NCBI GenBank assembly: GCA_026874595.1
Contig: CM049315.1
Location: 78,942,065-79,006,064, forward strand
Direction: 5' to 3'
Length of the DNA: 64,000 bases
Source of the DNA: Sipunculus nudus
Taxonomy: Eukaryota; Annelida; Sipuncula; Golfingiida; Sipunculidae
Part shown: positions 17,959-27,168 of the stretch, piece after piece
Numbering within the stretch: position 1 is the stretch's first letter
How the letters are laid out: each line of letters begins with the position of its first letter
Notes under the pieces: generated by a model
Databases searched by the model: none
Told to the model about the DNA's origin: nothing
What the model saw: the letters and a program-made list of their open reading frames with translations, nothing else
Translations under genes and position numbers: made by a program

Positions 17959-19996
17959 ATGGTAACTATATATAATAACTTGACGGGAGAGATTGTCAGT
18001 GACCGTGAACATTACAGATATGAGATCAACCGGCTAGTGTCATACAAAACGTGGCCGAAAGGAAACCCAGCATTTCCGACAGACAGCTCTGGCAAAAGTC
18101 GGGTTCTATTATACAGGGCGTGAAGATGAGGTAAAGTGCTTTGTTTGTGACATTCGTCTGAAACGTTGGGTGGAAACGGACCTCCCGTTGTCCGAACACG
18201 AGAGACACGCTCCTAGGTGCCAGTTCATTTTAGGAATCGACATTGGAAATGTTCCTATGGTCGCTGAAAATGAAGTGTTTTCGTTGGACAGAATACGCGA
18301 AGAAGAACGCAAGGTCACATTACTGAGACAGACTGCCTCTGAGACAACAGGTGGAGCAAGTGGTAGCGCTACATCTAACACAAACAATGTGCCCTTACCG
18401 TTTACATTCACCTTCTTTGGCAACACTGGAGCAAAATGTAAAGTGCCACAACTGAAGATTGCTGTGAAGGAAACTTTAACTTCATTGCAACCCAACAATG
18501 AAGGGCGTTCTCCACAGTCCCATGTTCAAGCTGCTGCTGGCCCGTCCAGCATGCCCGCTGCATTCAATACAGGTCAGGAAAAACCTCGGGCTCCAACACC
18601 GTCAAATTCTACACCGGGCATGTCGACATTGAGCCAGGATATGCAGAACCTATCTTTGCAGAGAACCAGTGTCAGCACGTCCAATATTCCAGAGACCCCC
18701 GGGGTAAGTTAAATGTTTGCAATCACGTTATAGAGCTGATACATACATAGCGAAACTGTCAAATTGTTATACATTTGATCATAGATTACAGCGCATGTAA
18801 TGGTTTGCGGGGTGTTTTGCTGTTGTGAGAAACGTATGGGTAACATGTGCGTTTAACTGAAACGGACATATGATCATGTGGACGTCATTGCACGTTACGA
18901 CAATAAAGTCTGTTCTGTTTTTCAGGCACCTGATGAGATGTGTGACGCGGCAAGCATCAGAACGATGATGCACCACGCGGCACATCCACAATACGCTGAC
19001 GTAGCGATCCGGTTCAGGTCATTCAGACTGTGGCAGGCGTCGTCAATTCAACCTGTCGCCAGACTCTGTCAAGCGGGCTTCTTTTACTTAAGCCTGGACG
19101 ACATTGTACGCTGTTTTATGTGCGGGGGTGGACTTTGTAATTGGGATGCAGACGATAATCCTTGGACCGAACACGCACGTTGGTTCCCCCGCTGTGAGTT
19201 CCTGAATGCATGCAGACACATACCGGAGGTCCAGAATGCCATCAACGGTATGATAGACGAGTCTGAACAGGCGGGTGAGAACCGTTCACGAACTGATATT
19301 TCTGACGTTGTTGCTTCTTTTATGACTACACCAATGGTTAAAGAGGCACTTGAAATGGGCTTTACAAGGGATAGCATTAAGGGTGCTATGCGACTAAAGG
19401 GACGGGCATGTGTTGACATCAATGAACTGATGGATGCTGTAGAAAAGTTTGCAGTGACTCAAAGCCGTTTTGAAAAAACAGTCACATATGCAAACGTTGC
19501 ACATACAGAGATTGATTCGGAGGATGAAAACGAACCGGAAAATGCTTCTACCTCTGTTGCAGCCTCAGCGTGCAAGAACGGCGAGTGTGGAACAAGCAAG
19601 GGTAAGGAGGCAACAGGAACGAGCACCCAGAAAACAGAGAAATGTTCTGATAGCTCTAAGAAACGTAAGAAAAAGAAGACACAGAAGAAGAAGCAAAAGA
19701 AGAAAAGCGAACAGGTCCCACAGCCGACACCTGGTAGCGCCGGGGAAACAGCAGATGACAAAGAAAGCGAAAAGGCCCCACATCCGACAGGTGGTAGCGC
19801 CGGGGAAACGGCTGATGACAAAGAACGCCGTGATACACTTTCCGCAGAAATACAGGCACTCCGCGACAAGACGAAGTGCAAAGTCTGTCTGACGAGCGAG
19901 GTTAACATCGTCTTCTTACCATGCAGCCATTTGGTCTGTTGCCTTGACTGTTCCCTGCAGCTGCAAAAATGTCCCATTTGTCGTGAACTCATTTAA
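17959..19996 (+). CDS. Spliced BIR-BIR-UBA-RING IAP gene with frameshift (unit A)
   Basis: Two exons, 17959-18703 and 18926-19996, are joined in phase 0 by a GTAAGT donor and a pyrimidine-rich CAG acceptor. The layout is that of cellular cIAP/XIAP-type E3 ligases. BIR1 starts in the ATG frame (residues 1-54, with EINRLVSYKTWP) but its zinc-binding half (KCFVC, then His and Cys) lies in the +1 frame. The ATG frame ends at a TGA at 18121, so there is a frameshift near 18085-18095. Exon 2 has BIR2 (RCFMC ... HARWFPRC), a UBA-like segment around EMGFTRDSIKGAM, a lysine-rich linker, two 60-bp repeats and a C3HC4 RING at the end (CKVC ... CPIC). The break is the same in both units. It may be an error, a lesion or frameshifting; the remaining frames look under selection. 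Confidence 0.75.
18704..18925 (+). other. Intron of spliced IAP gene (unit A)
   Basis: A 222-bp intron with donor GTAAGT (18704-18709) and a poly-T tract before CAG at 18923-18925. An unspliced message stops at TAA 18710-18712. An AATAAA lies at 18902-18907, just before the acceptor. Confidence 0.75.
18902..18907 (+). terminator. Intronic poly(A) signal (unit A)
   Basis: AATAAA inside the IAP intron, about 20 bp before its 3' splice site. Use of it would give a BIR1-only message. Confidence 0.4.
19713..19832 (+). repeat. Two 60-bp in-frame repeats in IAP linker (unit A)
   Basis: Two adjacent copies of a 20-residue unit containing GSAGETADDKE (19733 and 19793) form a flexible linker between the lysine-rich stretch and the RING. 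The second copy in the genome is at 33758-33877. Confidence 0.6.
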
Positions 19997-20282
19997 GCCA
20001 CAGTGAAAACATTTATGTGAATGACACACAAGGGTCATATGATGGTAAATAACGATTCGTGCGTATACTACACCGACACGCAGTGTGAAAAGAGGTACAA
20101 TATTTGACTCTCCCCCTAAGTGTTGTTACTGCTACCGCTTCATTTCTGATACATACATATTTGCCATATACAGTTAGTGGTGTGTATGTATCATGTATAG
20201 CCCCCGTTACACCACGTCGATCGCTTAGCATAAAGGCACGTGGTCTGCCGTGTTGCACAACACATCTTCCCCACGTCTTCCA

Positions 20283-20289
20283 TATATAG
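20283..20289 (+). promoter_or_regulatory. TATA box of BIR-RING IAP gene (unit A)
   Basis: TATATAG, 55 bp before the ATG at 20338. The rest of the 341-bp gap before it holds no other clear signal. Confidence 0.55.
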
Positions 20290-20337
20290 CCGCGCTCCAG
20301 GGACTGCACTGCAGTCTGTACTCGACCATCCGTTCAC

Positions 20338-20925
20338 ATGTCTGACATATCTCTCTCCGTGCCCGCCAAGAGAAAGGTAACAACGTTAACTGAGGTTGTA
20401 GGACAGGAAGTATTACCCACCGTCTATTTAACTCAGCCTTCTATGCAACAGTACACAGATCGCCTGGCGTCGTTTTTACCGAACTGGCCTGTACGCGACA
20501 TACAAAAGCCTGCCAGGCTGGCAGAAGCTGGCTTGTATTACACGGGCAGCGCAGACAAGGTTAAGTGTTTCCAATGCGGTGTCCTTCTTGACCAGTGGTT
20601 GCCAGAACACGACCCGTGGGTAGAGCATGCCAAACGGACACATGGATGCTCTTTCCTGGATGCACGCCTAAGCGTAACCTCGCATGAAAACGTCTTGGCG
20701 TTACCCAAAGCTACCGATCAACAAACAAGACGTCAAACCCCAATACAAGACGAAGGACAAAACGAGGACAGGTGTTTGTGCAAGGTGTGTTTTGCAGAGG
20801 AAGTGAGTGTCGTCTTCTTGCCTTGCAATCACCTGCTGGTGTGCAACACATGCTCTGCTCAGCTTCAGGTTTGCCCCCAATGCAATGTGCGCGCATCAAA
20901 CAAGATACGTATATATTTATGTTGA
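20338..20925 (+). CDS. BIR-RING IAP protein (unit A)
   Basis: The ATG at 20338 gives 195 residues. One BIR lies at about residues 38-105, with the typical RLASF and WP start, the Cys pair KCFQC, and the final His and Cys in HAKRTHGC. A C3HC4 RING lies at about 147-185 (CKVC, PCNH, CNTC, CPQC). This is the compact form found in baculovirus and mollusc herpesvirus IAPs, and it would act in the cytosol as a caspase-pathway inhibitor and E3 ubiquitin ligase. It is the only IAP type in the window without a visible lesion, and it occurs twice through the duplication. A TATA box precedes it and two AATAAA signals follow. Confidence 0.9.
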   Translation: MSDISLSVPAKRKVTTLTEVVGQEVLPTVYLTQPSMQQYTDRLASFLPNWPVRDIQKPARLAEAGLYYTGSADKVKCFQCGVLLDQWLPEHDPWVEHAKRTHGCSFLDARLSVTSHENVLALPKATDQQTRRQTPIQDEGQNEDRCLCKVCFAEEVSVVFLPCNHLLVCNTCSAQLQVCPQCNVRASNKIRIYLC

Positions 20926-21048
20926 GTATCGACTAAAACATTGTTGTACTGGCGCGCGGACTTTATTACCCACGGACCATGTGTATTATCAGTCGTATAT
21001 TCTAGAGCAGTTCGTATAACGGCCCCTGTGGATATTGTGTATTACTGT

Positions 21049-21100
21049 ATATGAAATAAAACAGGTTTATGTAGATATGAAATAAAACAGGTTTATGTAC
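21049..21100 (+). repeat. 26-bp tandem repeat carrying two AATAAA (unit A)
   Basis: Two copies of ATATGAAATAAAACAGG plus flanking bases, with hexamers at 21055-21060 and 21081-21086. They probably form the poly(A) signal of the IAP genes upstream. Copy in unit B at 35094-35145. Confidence 0.6.
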
Positions 21101-21221
21101 AGCTCCGGTTAGTCCGGGCGCGTATTTACTGCATGTTTGTTACATATCGTATAAACCGTCGTATCCATAACCGTCTTTATTGTGTTTTTGTTGATATTTG
21201 TGATGTACGTGAAGTGTTCGT

Positions 21222-21695
21222 ATGAGTGTATCTTGTCCAAATGCTCCTGGATATTTGAACGCAGTAAATGTAACGATGGATTGTCAGCATTTTGTCTTTT
21301 GCCGTAGGGTGTCATGCAAGAACGAAGGTCTGGTGCCCTATGCACCTTCCGAATCATTGAAGCGTAAGCTCCAAGTGCGTGGCACGAATTTTAAAAAACG
21401 CGGCCGTAAACCTTGGGATCTTTGGGTTGAAAGGACGTCTGTTGACACTAGCCCTTGTGAAAATGGGTTCATCCTCGGGTTTGATCCTACGACATGGACT
21501 CCAGTGGCGATCATACACCTGTACACGGGTTTCTTGATGTATCGGGCAGATACCCAAAGTTTGTTTTGGAGGGGCTACATTTCCAATGACACAAAGGTGA
21601 ACGGGTCGGTGTCACTAGGTGCGCACTTGAGCCAACTGATCAAGTTACCAGACCCTTACTTGTTTCTTCTGTGCATGCCGACTGGAAGGGCCTGA
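21222..21695 (+). CDS. Unrecognised 157-residue protein (unit A)
   Basis: The ATG at 21222 gives 157 residues. Cysteines cluster at the N-terminus (SVSCPNA, MDCQHFVFCRRVSC) and a basic patch follows (NFKKRGRKPW). The C-terminal half looks like a compact beta/alpha domain (GFILGFDPTTW). It ends 23 bp before the ATG of the 912-residue gene, so the two are probably expressed together. The family is unknown. Confidence 0.6.
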   Translation: MSVSCPNAPGYLNAVNVTMDCQHFVFCRRVSCKNEGLVPYAPSESLKRKLQVRGTNFKKRGRKPWDLWVERTSVDTSPCENGFILGFDPTTWTPVAIIHLYTGFLMYRADTQSLFWRGYISNDTKVNGSVSLGAHLSQLIKLPDPYLFLLCMPTGRA

Positions 21696-21718
21696 CAGGG
21701 GCATTTCAAGGAAGACAT

Positions 21719-24457
21719 ATGCAACCGGGTTTCATGGATATGGGAGTTCGCCGATTCAACCAAGACGCGAATGCCATAGAGTCAGGGCTGGCCCCGTGCG
21801 ACGCAGACAGAGCATGGGGGAACTGCCGTTCATCTTTCATAGAGTCCCTACCGGTTGAATTCCAGGGTGATGGGGATATCTCAACAGCCCTCGATCTTCA
21901 CAAAGCAGGTGACCAATGGCGGGAAAATGAAGAACACTTAGTGCGGGATGCGGGGGCAGCTGTCCTGACGTACGAGACGGTTCATCTTTCAGGCAAACGT
22001 TACAGGCTGCTACTAGCTGACCTACTGCCACAAAACGGGAAAAACCATAAATCGTGCAACGCGTCTGACAAACGCTGGCAAAATACTGCCGACCCGTCGG
22101 ACGAAAGTCTACACACGTGTGACTGTTACAGCTACCGTCTGAAGGATCACCCAGTTCTGTGGAAGGCCTTAACACCCACGTCTTACGCCCTCTGCGAACT
22201 GGATAATTTCGAACTGGCTCCGGCCTGGGTATGCGTCTGGACAGCAGACAAACATCGGGAGGACAAAAGCGCCGTTGACACATCACGCAACTTGGACAAC
22301 CTCTTAGGACGGGAGCGATTTGCGACCGTGCGGGCTAAATGCCACCAGTGGATGAACAAACTTCTGTGCTTGATCGCTGACGCCGCCAAAACAGGCGTAC
22401 CATCCGAGGACACGCAACTACGGCATTTAGAAAAAAGACAGAAACGAAATTTAAGTATTTGTTCACAACCGAGCCTACACGGCACAGAGAAATGGGTCGC
22501 GTCGACCTGTAGACAGAAGAAACAAACAGAGTTACCACACCTTTCATGGTTGGACACAGCCTGGGCTGACAAAGCCGAAAAACTAAGTTTGACCACCTCG
22601 GAGCTTGCTGCGTACAACTGTGAGCGGGTCGCCAGGTTGGTTGCAGTCCCTCGGGCACAGCTCCCGAAACTTACAGCAGACAGCAAAAGCCAATCTACAA
22701 CGAAAGCATATGGGGTGGACCATCCGTCATTCGTTCAGAGTAAACCCGGCGTTACCTTCGAGGAATACGACAGCGACGTGGACGAAGACATATCACAACA
22801 TGCTGCCACAGCAAAGGAGACTTTTTCCGGTGAGGCAACGTCTGCAAGTGACGACACAGCTTTGCCTGTAGAAAGGGCCAAAGAGGCTACCAGTGTGACC
22901 CCTGTGTGGTTGTGCGATATAATGGGGAAGGTCATGGCAGCGTACGTGTACATGTGTGTGAACTATGTGTCGAGATGCAGAGGGACGGGTGTCGCACGTT
23001 TGAAGTCTCACGTGAGGCAATCGATGCGTTTGCGGGAGCGGAGAAAGGATGAACCGCCTGATGCAGACGTTGTCCTGTTTAACCTGCTGTCCCCCGAGCT
23101 GCCACAACACCACGTATACATACGGCTTATGGGCGACATGTGCAAGGAGGACAAGATTGCCCTGAAGGTGTTGTTGACGGCTGCTGCTGACGTGGTGGGG
23201 TTCAGCGCTGCAGACTGTTTCGAGAATGGGTCGCTTTCCACCGATGATACCCCATACAGCAGACAGAGGATCCAGGAGGGCGATGTTTACGTAGGCGCGG
23301 TATGGCCACTGTCTGAACGAACCTGCGTCAGAGAAGAACCAGAACAAGCGTTCCGTTTGTTGCTGGAAAAATGCAGGGAGAAGTGGGACGATTCAGTGTC
23401 CCGACGGGATTCCCTGTGGTCATATATGCCGACAACGGATAACATGCTGTGGGATAAAGGATGCGAGCACGCCCGGATCCAGACATCGGCACAAGTGCGA
23501 CGCATGGCCGGGTGGCTGGGTCTGCACCTTTCAGGAAAGACGGCGATCTACCTGTTAGCGACATGCATACCCGACTGTATGGGTAATGCATGCGATCGAA
23601 CAAAAGCAGGAGGGGCTTCCCCGTTGGTCAATATGATAATGGAGGACATCGTCCTGAGCCATGCGATGAAACCAAAGACGGCAAAGGAACAGGACCTCTT
23701 GGTGTCGGGCGACTGGTGGGACTGTGGGAAAACAGACCTCTGGACACAACGGCTGTCGCTTTTGAACATAGAGGATAAATGGAAGGCAAAGATCGCACGG
23801 CATTTGAAACCGTTGGGAATATGGGTGCTGCATTTTGTGGAAAGGTTCATGCACGCCCACGTTACGAGTGGTTCAAGTTCAAATAACGTGGTGCACGCCC
23901 GTTTCCGGGCGGGCAGCTACTTGGCCACTACCCTGTTGTTGAAAGCCATCGGGCGGCTGTACGGAATGTGCCGCATATTTTTGCGTCGGCTACCTGTCCC
24001 TCCGACGGACGCTAAGGAGGCGCCAACGCTTAGACAAAAACGGGTCAACTTTTTGCGCCGAAGGGCACAAAACATAAACAACATCTGCGTGCAAATCGCA
24101 GAAAGTTTGCTTGACACAGGATCCGAATCAGATGAGCTGCGGGCACACATGCGCTGCATGATCACAAGAAAAGCACCATTATTCCTGTGGGATCCCTCCC
24201 GTCCAAACCTATCTGGATACCTGAAGCGTTGCATAAAGGATTCCTGCCCTGCAGTATCGACTGGACAGACCGAAAGATGGCTGAGGAGCATCACCCAATA
24301 TAAGGCGGTGGCCAGTGGTAACAGCCAGTCCGCCTTGTGGGATATACACACGTGCATCCACGGCACGCTGTTTACTGCACAAGACAGCGTAACAGATGTT
24401 CACAGCTCTCCTGTTTGGAATGACTTTTGCGTTTGGATGAAAACGCACGTGTTTTAA
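21719..24457 (+). CDS. Unrecognised 912-residue protein (unit A)
   Basis: The first in-frame ATG, at 21719, gives 912 residues; the frame extends 48 bp upstream only through a GTG that overlaps the preceding gene. The protein is soluble in look. A loop rich in Cys and His lies near residues 125-150, an acidic stretch (EEYDSDVDEDIS) near 350, and a basic, helical C-terminal third (KRVNFLRRRAQNINN near 785) follows. I recognise no catalytic motif. Its size and the tight chain with its neighbours suggest a core structural or replication gene, but that is inference. Unit B differs by one silent base (22900 C / 36945 T). Confidence 0.8.
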   Translation: MQPGFMDMGVRRFNQDANAIESGLAPCDADRAWGNCRSSFIESLPVEFQGDGDISTALDLHKAGDQWRENEEHLVRDAGAAVLTYETVHLSGKRYRLLLADLLPQNGKNHKSCNASDKRWQNTADPSDESLHTCDCYSYRLKDHPVLWKALTPTSYALCELDNFELAPAWVCVWTADKHREDKSAVDTSRNLDNLLGRERFATVRAKCHQWMNKLLCLIADAAKTGVPSEDTQLRHLEKRQKRNLSICSQPSLHGTEKWVASTCRQKKQTELPHLSWLDTAWADKAEKLSLTTSELAAYNCERVARLVAVPRAQLPKLTADSKSQSTTKAYGVDHPSFVQSKPGVTFEEYDSDVDEDISQHAATAKETFSGEATSASDDTALPVERAKEATSVTPVWLCDIMGKVMAAYVYMCVNYVSRCRGTGVARLKSHVRQSMRLRERRKDEPPDADVVLFNLLSPELPQHHVYIRLMGDMCKEDKIALKVLLTAAADVVGFSAADCFENGSLSTDDTPYSRQRIQEGDVYVGAVWPLSERTCVREEPEQAFRLLLEKCREKWDDSVSRRDSLWSYMPTTDNMLWDKGCEHARIQTSAQVRRMAGWLGLHLSGKTAIYLLATCIPDCMGNACDRTKAGGASPLVNMIMEDIVLSHAMKPKTAKEQDLLVSGDWWDCGKTDLWTQRLSLLNIEDKWKAKIARHLKPLGIWVLHFVERFMHAHVTSGSSSNNVVHARFRAGSYLATTLLLKAIGRLYGMCRIFLRRLPVPPTDAKEAPTLRQKRVNFLRRRAQNINNICVQIAESLLDTGSESDELRAHMRCMITRKAPLFLWDPSRPNLSGYLKRCIKDSCPAVSTGQTERWLRSITQYKAVASGNSQSALWDIHTCIHGTLFTAQDSVTDVHSSPVWNDFCVWMKTHVF

Positions 24458-24466
24458 AAATCACGA

Positions 24467-24976
24467 ATGTCGTCTGTATCGTATCACGCGCCATCAGCGA
24501 CGCGCCCTCGAGATGGGGGCGATTCGACCACCACCACCGAATCCGTCATTCACGCTCACACCCAATTTCTACGGGGGTTATGCCGGGCGATATTCCTCAC
24601 GCAGTACCAAACAGCGGACAAGGCCGGTCTGGACGGATTTCTCACACAAAGCGTAAAACATGCGATCCGAGATTCAGGTCTCGCTGCCTTCAAAATTACG
24701 CAGTGTGATCTGTCAACAGAAGAGGTTTTTCTGTTAAGATGCGTAGCACAACCACTGCTGTTCGACCCCGAAGTGTTGACTGGTTATCGGACTTGTGTTC
24801 CTTCTTTGAGACGGGAGGCCCGAATGCAACTGCATGGTTGTATACTTACAATCTGGGACTGCGGTTTTACAAGTGGTTCTGTCACAACTGGTCCAATGAT
24901 ACTGATCGACAGAGAGAATCGGGTTTTGCGCAAGACGTTTCTTTGGTTTATGACCTGTGCTGCGCGTGCAGTCTGA
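24467..24976 (+). CDS. Unrecognised 169-residue protein overlapping next gene (unit A)
   Basis: The ATG at 24467, 9 bp after the previous stop, gives 169 residues. The first 90 look like a real helical protein (HTQFLRGLCRAIFLTQYQTAD). From 24739 onward it overlaps the next gene in another frame for 238 bp. Either the two genes truly overlap, as compact viruses often do, or a frameshift splits a single gene. The unit B copy is identical. Confidence 0.5.
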   Translation: MSSVSYHAPSATRPRDGGDSTTTTESVIHAHTQFLRGLCRAIFLTQYQTADKAGLDGFLTQSVKHAIRDSGLAAFKITQCDLSTEEVFLLRCVAQPLLFDPEVLTGYRTCVPSLRREARMQLHGCILTIWDCGFTSGSVTTGPMILIDRENRVLRKTFLWFMTCAARAV

Positions 24977-26763
24977 GTGTTATACCCTTTGACACGGACG
25001 TGGACGATGACGCACATGCCGCTTGCCTGTCGCGGGCCAGAGAATACAGGCGTCGTCTGAGACGCGTCTTCCTACATGAAAGTTTAAGCGATTGCCTGTC
25101 AATAGATGTAGAGCTACAGGAGGCCATAATCAACTGTATATACGAATTCGGAAGCGGCGCATCCGCCCCAGCACGCCAATGGTACCTGTCGCTGTCCGAA
25201 AACCTGATACAAACCACAAAAGGGGAAGGCTCAGGAGACGCAGCAGACGAGCAGGACGTGACAGAGCACGCAGAGATGCCCACACCGTCTTGCCTGGGTG
25301 AAGTCATACGCAACATGATTTCATTTTTCCGTGAGGTTTGTTCTTCTGCCAAGCCCACGTTTGCCCCAGCGGACGAAAGCAACGGCGACCAGGGCAATTC
25401 GGAAACGTGGCAGCGGGCGTGTTCTAAACCTGTTGCTCCGAGTTTGGTACACGTATCCTCGTTGAACGCAGTTGAACACCTCAGCCGTGTAAACCTTTGC
25501 CGCTCCACTTCCGCCAGGGCGGTAGCCGTATCATTACCAAATGGCTGTATTGTGAACGCGGGTCCAGACCCCAGGACTGATCTATTCTCAGGTATGGGGC
25601 CTATCATGAAACATTGGCTAAACCGTTGCAAGACGGCGTGTAGCGAAAAGCGACCGCATGCGCTGTCCCAGCAGCGAACGGGTCACATGGATGCAGTTAT
25701 CCTCCATAAAATTAAGAACATGAGTAAAATGCTGCGACGCACCGTGTTTGTACCACTCGGAAGGGGACCGGCTGTCATGAGTGTCGGAACAAACAATGTA
25801 GAAAACAAATCACAAGAAGCAGACCTTGTAGGTTTCGTGTTACGTTCCTTTATACAGGAAAGGTACCGTTGGCAGATGTACAGCACGATATCAGATACGT
25901 TGGCTGGTGGACTAGAATACATAACATTCTTGAAGGTTGCGTGCACGCTGTGCCAGGCCAAGTGCGTCCGGAAGCCATTCATAACAGAGTTCACCCGCAG
26001 CGTTTGCGTTGACGTAGATCGTCTGAACAAGGGCGGGAAATGTCAACCCCGCTTCGTGCACACACCGAGCCTGCGGGTGGGAACTCCTTACGGAGGGTTC
26101 TCAGTCACAGCCCTGCCCTTGTCATGGCACAGGGTTTACGAAGCCCCTGCTCCGCCTGCGGTGGCAAAACGGATTTCGCGTGAACTGTACGTGCACGCCG
26201 AACGCCACATGATGCTCTGTTCCGGTGACAGGCACGGGGTGCCGATGGCTTACGTCACATCCGGGCGGTTCGGTCCAGTGACAGTCACAGGATCTACGAA
26301 AGACCCTCCCGCCGTGGTAGGGACGCCGAGATGCACCGGGAAGAAAAAAGGTTGCGTATCGAAAGCATCGCTGTGCGTCGTGCAGGTATGCAATGGTGAG
26401 AGAACGTGCTACGAACTTGTCCACACCATCGGGGAAGGCTTCGAGAACGCAGTTTGCTGTTCCTGCGACGCAAAAAACGCACAAGCGCTTCAGAGAGCGA
26501 CGTGCGTGCGTCATTTCGAAGACACACACTTCCACGGACCCTCATCGAGCTGGAACGAGAACACAAACGAAACAGAGCTGTCGCTCCATGAAAAGAGAGT
26601 GAAGCATGTCGTGGGTCTTTGCCGGAACAAAATCCCGCAAAAACACCTGTGTCAAGGTTGCCTTTGTTGGTATGCATGTGATTGCACGATGCACTTGCAT
26701 GACAGCATTCACGAATACATGCGTGTTTTTGGCCTTCCCGAACTGACAGGCGGAACAGCATGA
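24739..26763 (+). CDS. Unrecognised Cys-rich 674-residue protein (unit A)
   Basis: The ATG at 24739 gives 674 residues. The C-terminal half holds many CxxC-type pairs and His: ACTLCQAKC near 405, MMLCSGDRHG near 495, CCSCDAK near 585 and CQGCLCWYACDC near 645. These could bind several zinc ions. Herpesviridae have a Cys-rich packaging protein (UL32) with conserved CxxC motifs and a similar length (about 550-650), so such a role is worth testing, but the resemblance is only in composition. It overlaps the ORF before it by 238 bp. No membrane segments are seen. Confidence 0.75.
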   Translation: MRSTTTAVRPRSVDWLSDLCSFFETGGPNATAWLYTYNLGLRFYKWFCHNWSNDTDRQRESGFAQDVSLVYDLCCACSLSVIPFDTDVDDDAHAACLSRAREYRRRLRRVFLHESLSDCLSIDVELQEAIINCIYEFGSGASAPARQWYLSLSENLIQTTKGEGSGDAADEQDVTEHAEMPTPSCLGEVIRNMISFFREVCSSAKPTFAPADESNGDQGNSETWQRACSKPVAPSLVHVSSLNAVEHLSRVNLCRSTSARAVAVSLPNGCIVNAGPDPRTDLFSGMGPIMKHWLNRCKTACSEKRPHALSQQRTGHMDAVILHKIKNMSKMLRRTVFVPLGRGPAVMSVGTNNVENKSQEADLVGFVLRSFIQERYRWQMYSTISDTLAGGLEYITFLKVACTLCQAKCVRKPFITEFTRSVCVDVDRLNKGGKCQPRFVHTPSLRVGTPYGGFSVTALPLSWHRVYEAPAPPAVAKRISRELYVHAERHMMLCSGDRHGVPMAYVTSGRFGPVTVTGSTKDPPAVVGTPRCTGKKKGCVSKASLCVVQVCNGERTCYELVHTIGEGFENAVCCSCDAKNAQALQRATCVRHFEDTHFHGPSSSWNENTNETELSLHEKRVKHVVGLCRNKIPQKHLCQGCLCWYACDCTMHLHDSIHEYMRVFGLPELTGGTA

Positions 26764-26772
26764 TCCACATCC

Positions 26773-26789
26773 GACACCTTTTATTTGTG
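26773..26789 (+). promoter_or_regulatory. 17-bp shared upstream element, first site (unit A)
   Basis: GACACCTTTTATTTGTG occurs here and again at 27971-27987, each just after a stop codon and before the next plus-strand ATG. The strict match points to a shared promoter or late-gene element. Confidence 0.4.
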
Positions 26790-26877
26790 ACGGAGACCCG
26801 TGGTTGCGTCACACGATGTACAATTCAGTCCTGGCAGCAAAGTGCATTTTGTTCATATCACGAATACATCCGCACTC

Positions 26878-27168
26878 ATGGACACGGCAGATCATACCAC
26901 AAAGAATACCCGCAATCGCGAGTCAATGGCCGCTCTTCACCATATAGCTGCCATAGCCACATGCCAGGAAACGCAGGACGGGCCCGCACCTCTGCCAGGC
27001 GTGACAGTCCGCGAACAGAAAATCGACCAGGAAGCGTTAGAAAACTGGTTGGGCGCAGGAATGTTAGAATGTGCGGAAGACGCACGGGTGCAACCGAAAA
27101 GGAAAAAAGATGGAGAAAAAGGAAATGATTCATGCAACCAAGTCAAAGAGCCAACAATGCCGTTCTGA
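26878..27168 (+). CDS. Unrecognised 96-residue protein (unit A)
   Basis: The first ATG in this frame, at 26878, gives 96 residues; a longer reading from 26800 starts with GTG. It is hydrophilic, with an internal LPGVTVREQKIDQEALENW helix and a lysine-rich C-terminus (KRKKDGEKGND) that could be a nuclear signal. It overlaps the next gene by 59 bp in another frame. The 17-bp element lies about 90 bp upstream. No family is recognised. Confidence 0.5.
   Translation: MDTADHTTKNTRNRESMAALHHIAAIATCQETQDGPAPLPGVTVREQKIDQEALENWLGAGMLECAEDARVQPKRKKDGEKGNDSCNQVKEPTMPF

Noticed and set aside
19459-19992. 177-residue minus-strand ORF with hydrophobic F/C/L runs
   Set aside because: It is the antisense of the lysine-rich IAP linker; the apparent membrane segments arise from complementing Lys codons.
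25683-26535. Minus-strand ORFs of 115-172 residues opposite the Cys-rich gene
   Set aside because: Shadow frames of a long plus-strand gene; Cys and Arg-rich without family features.
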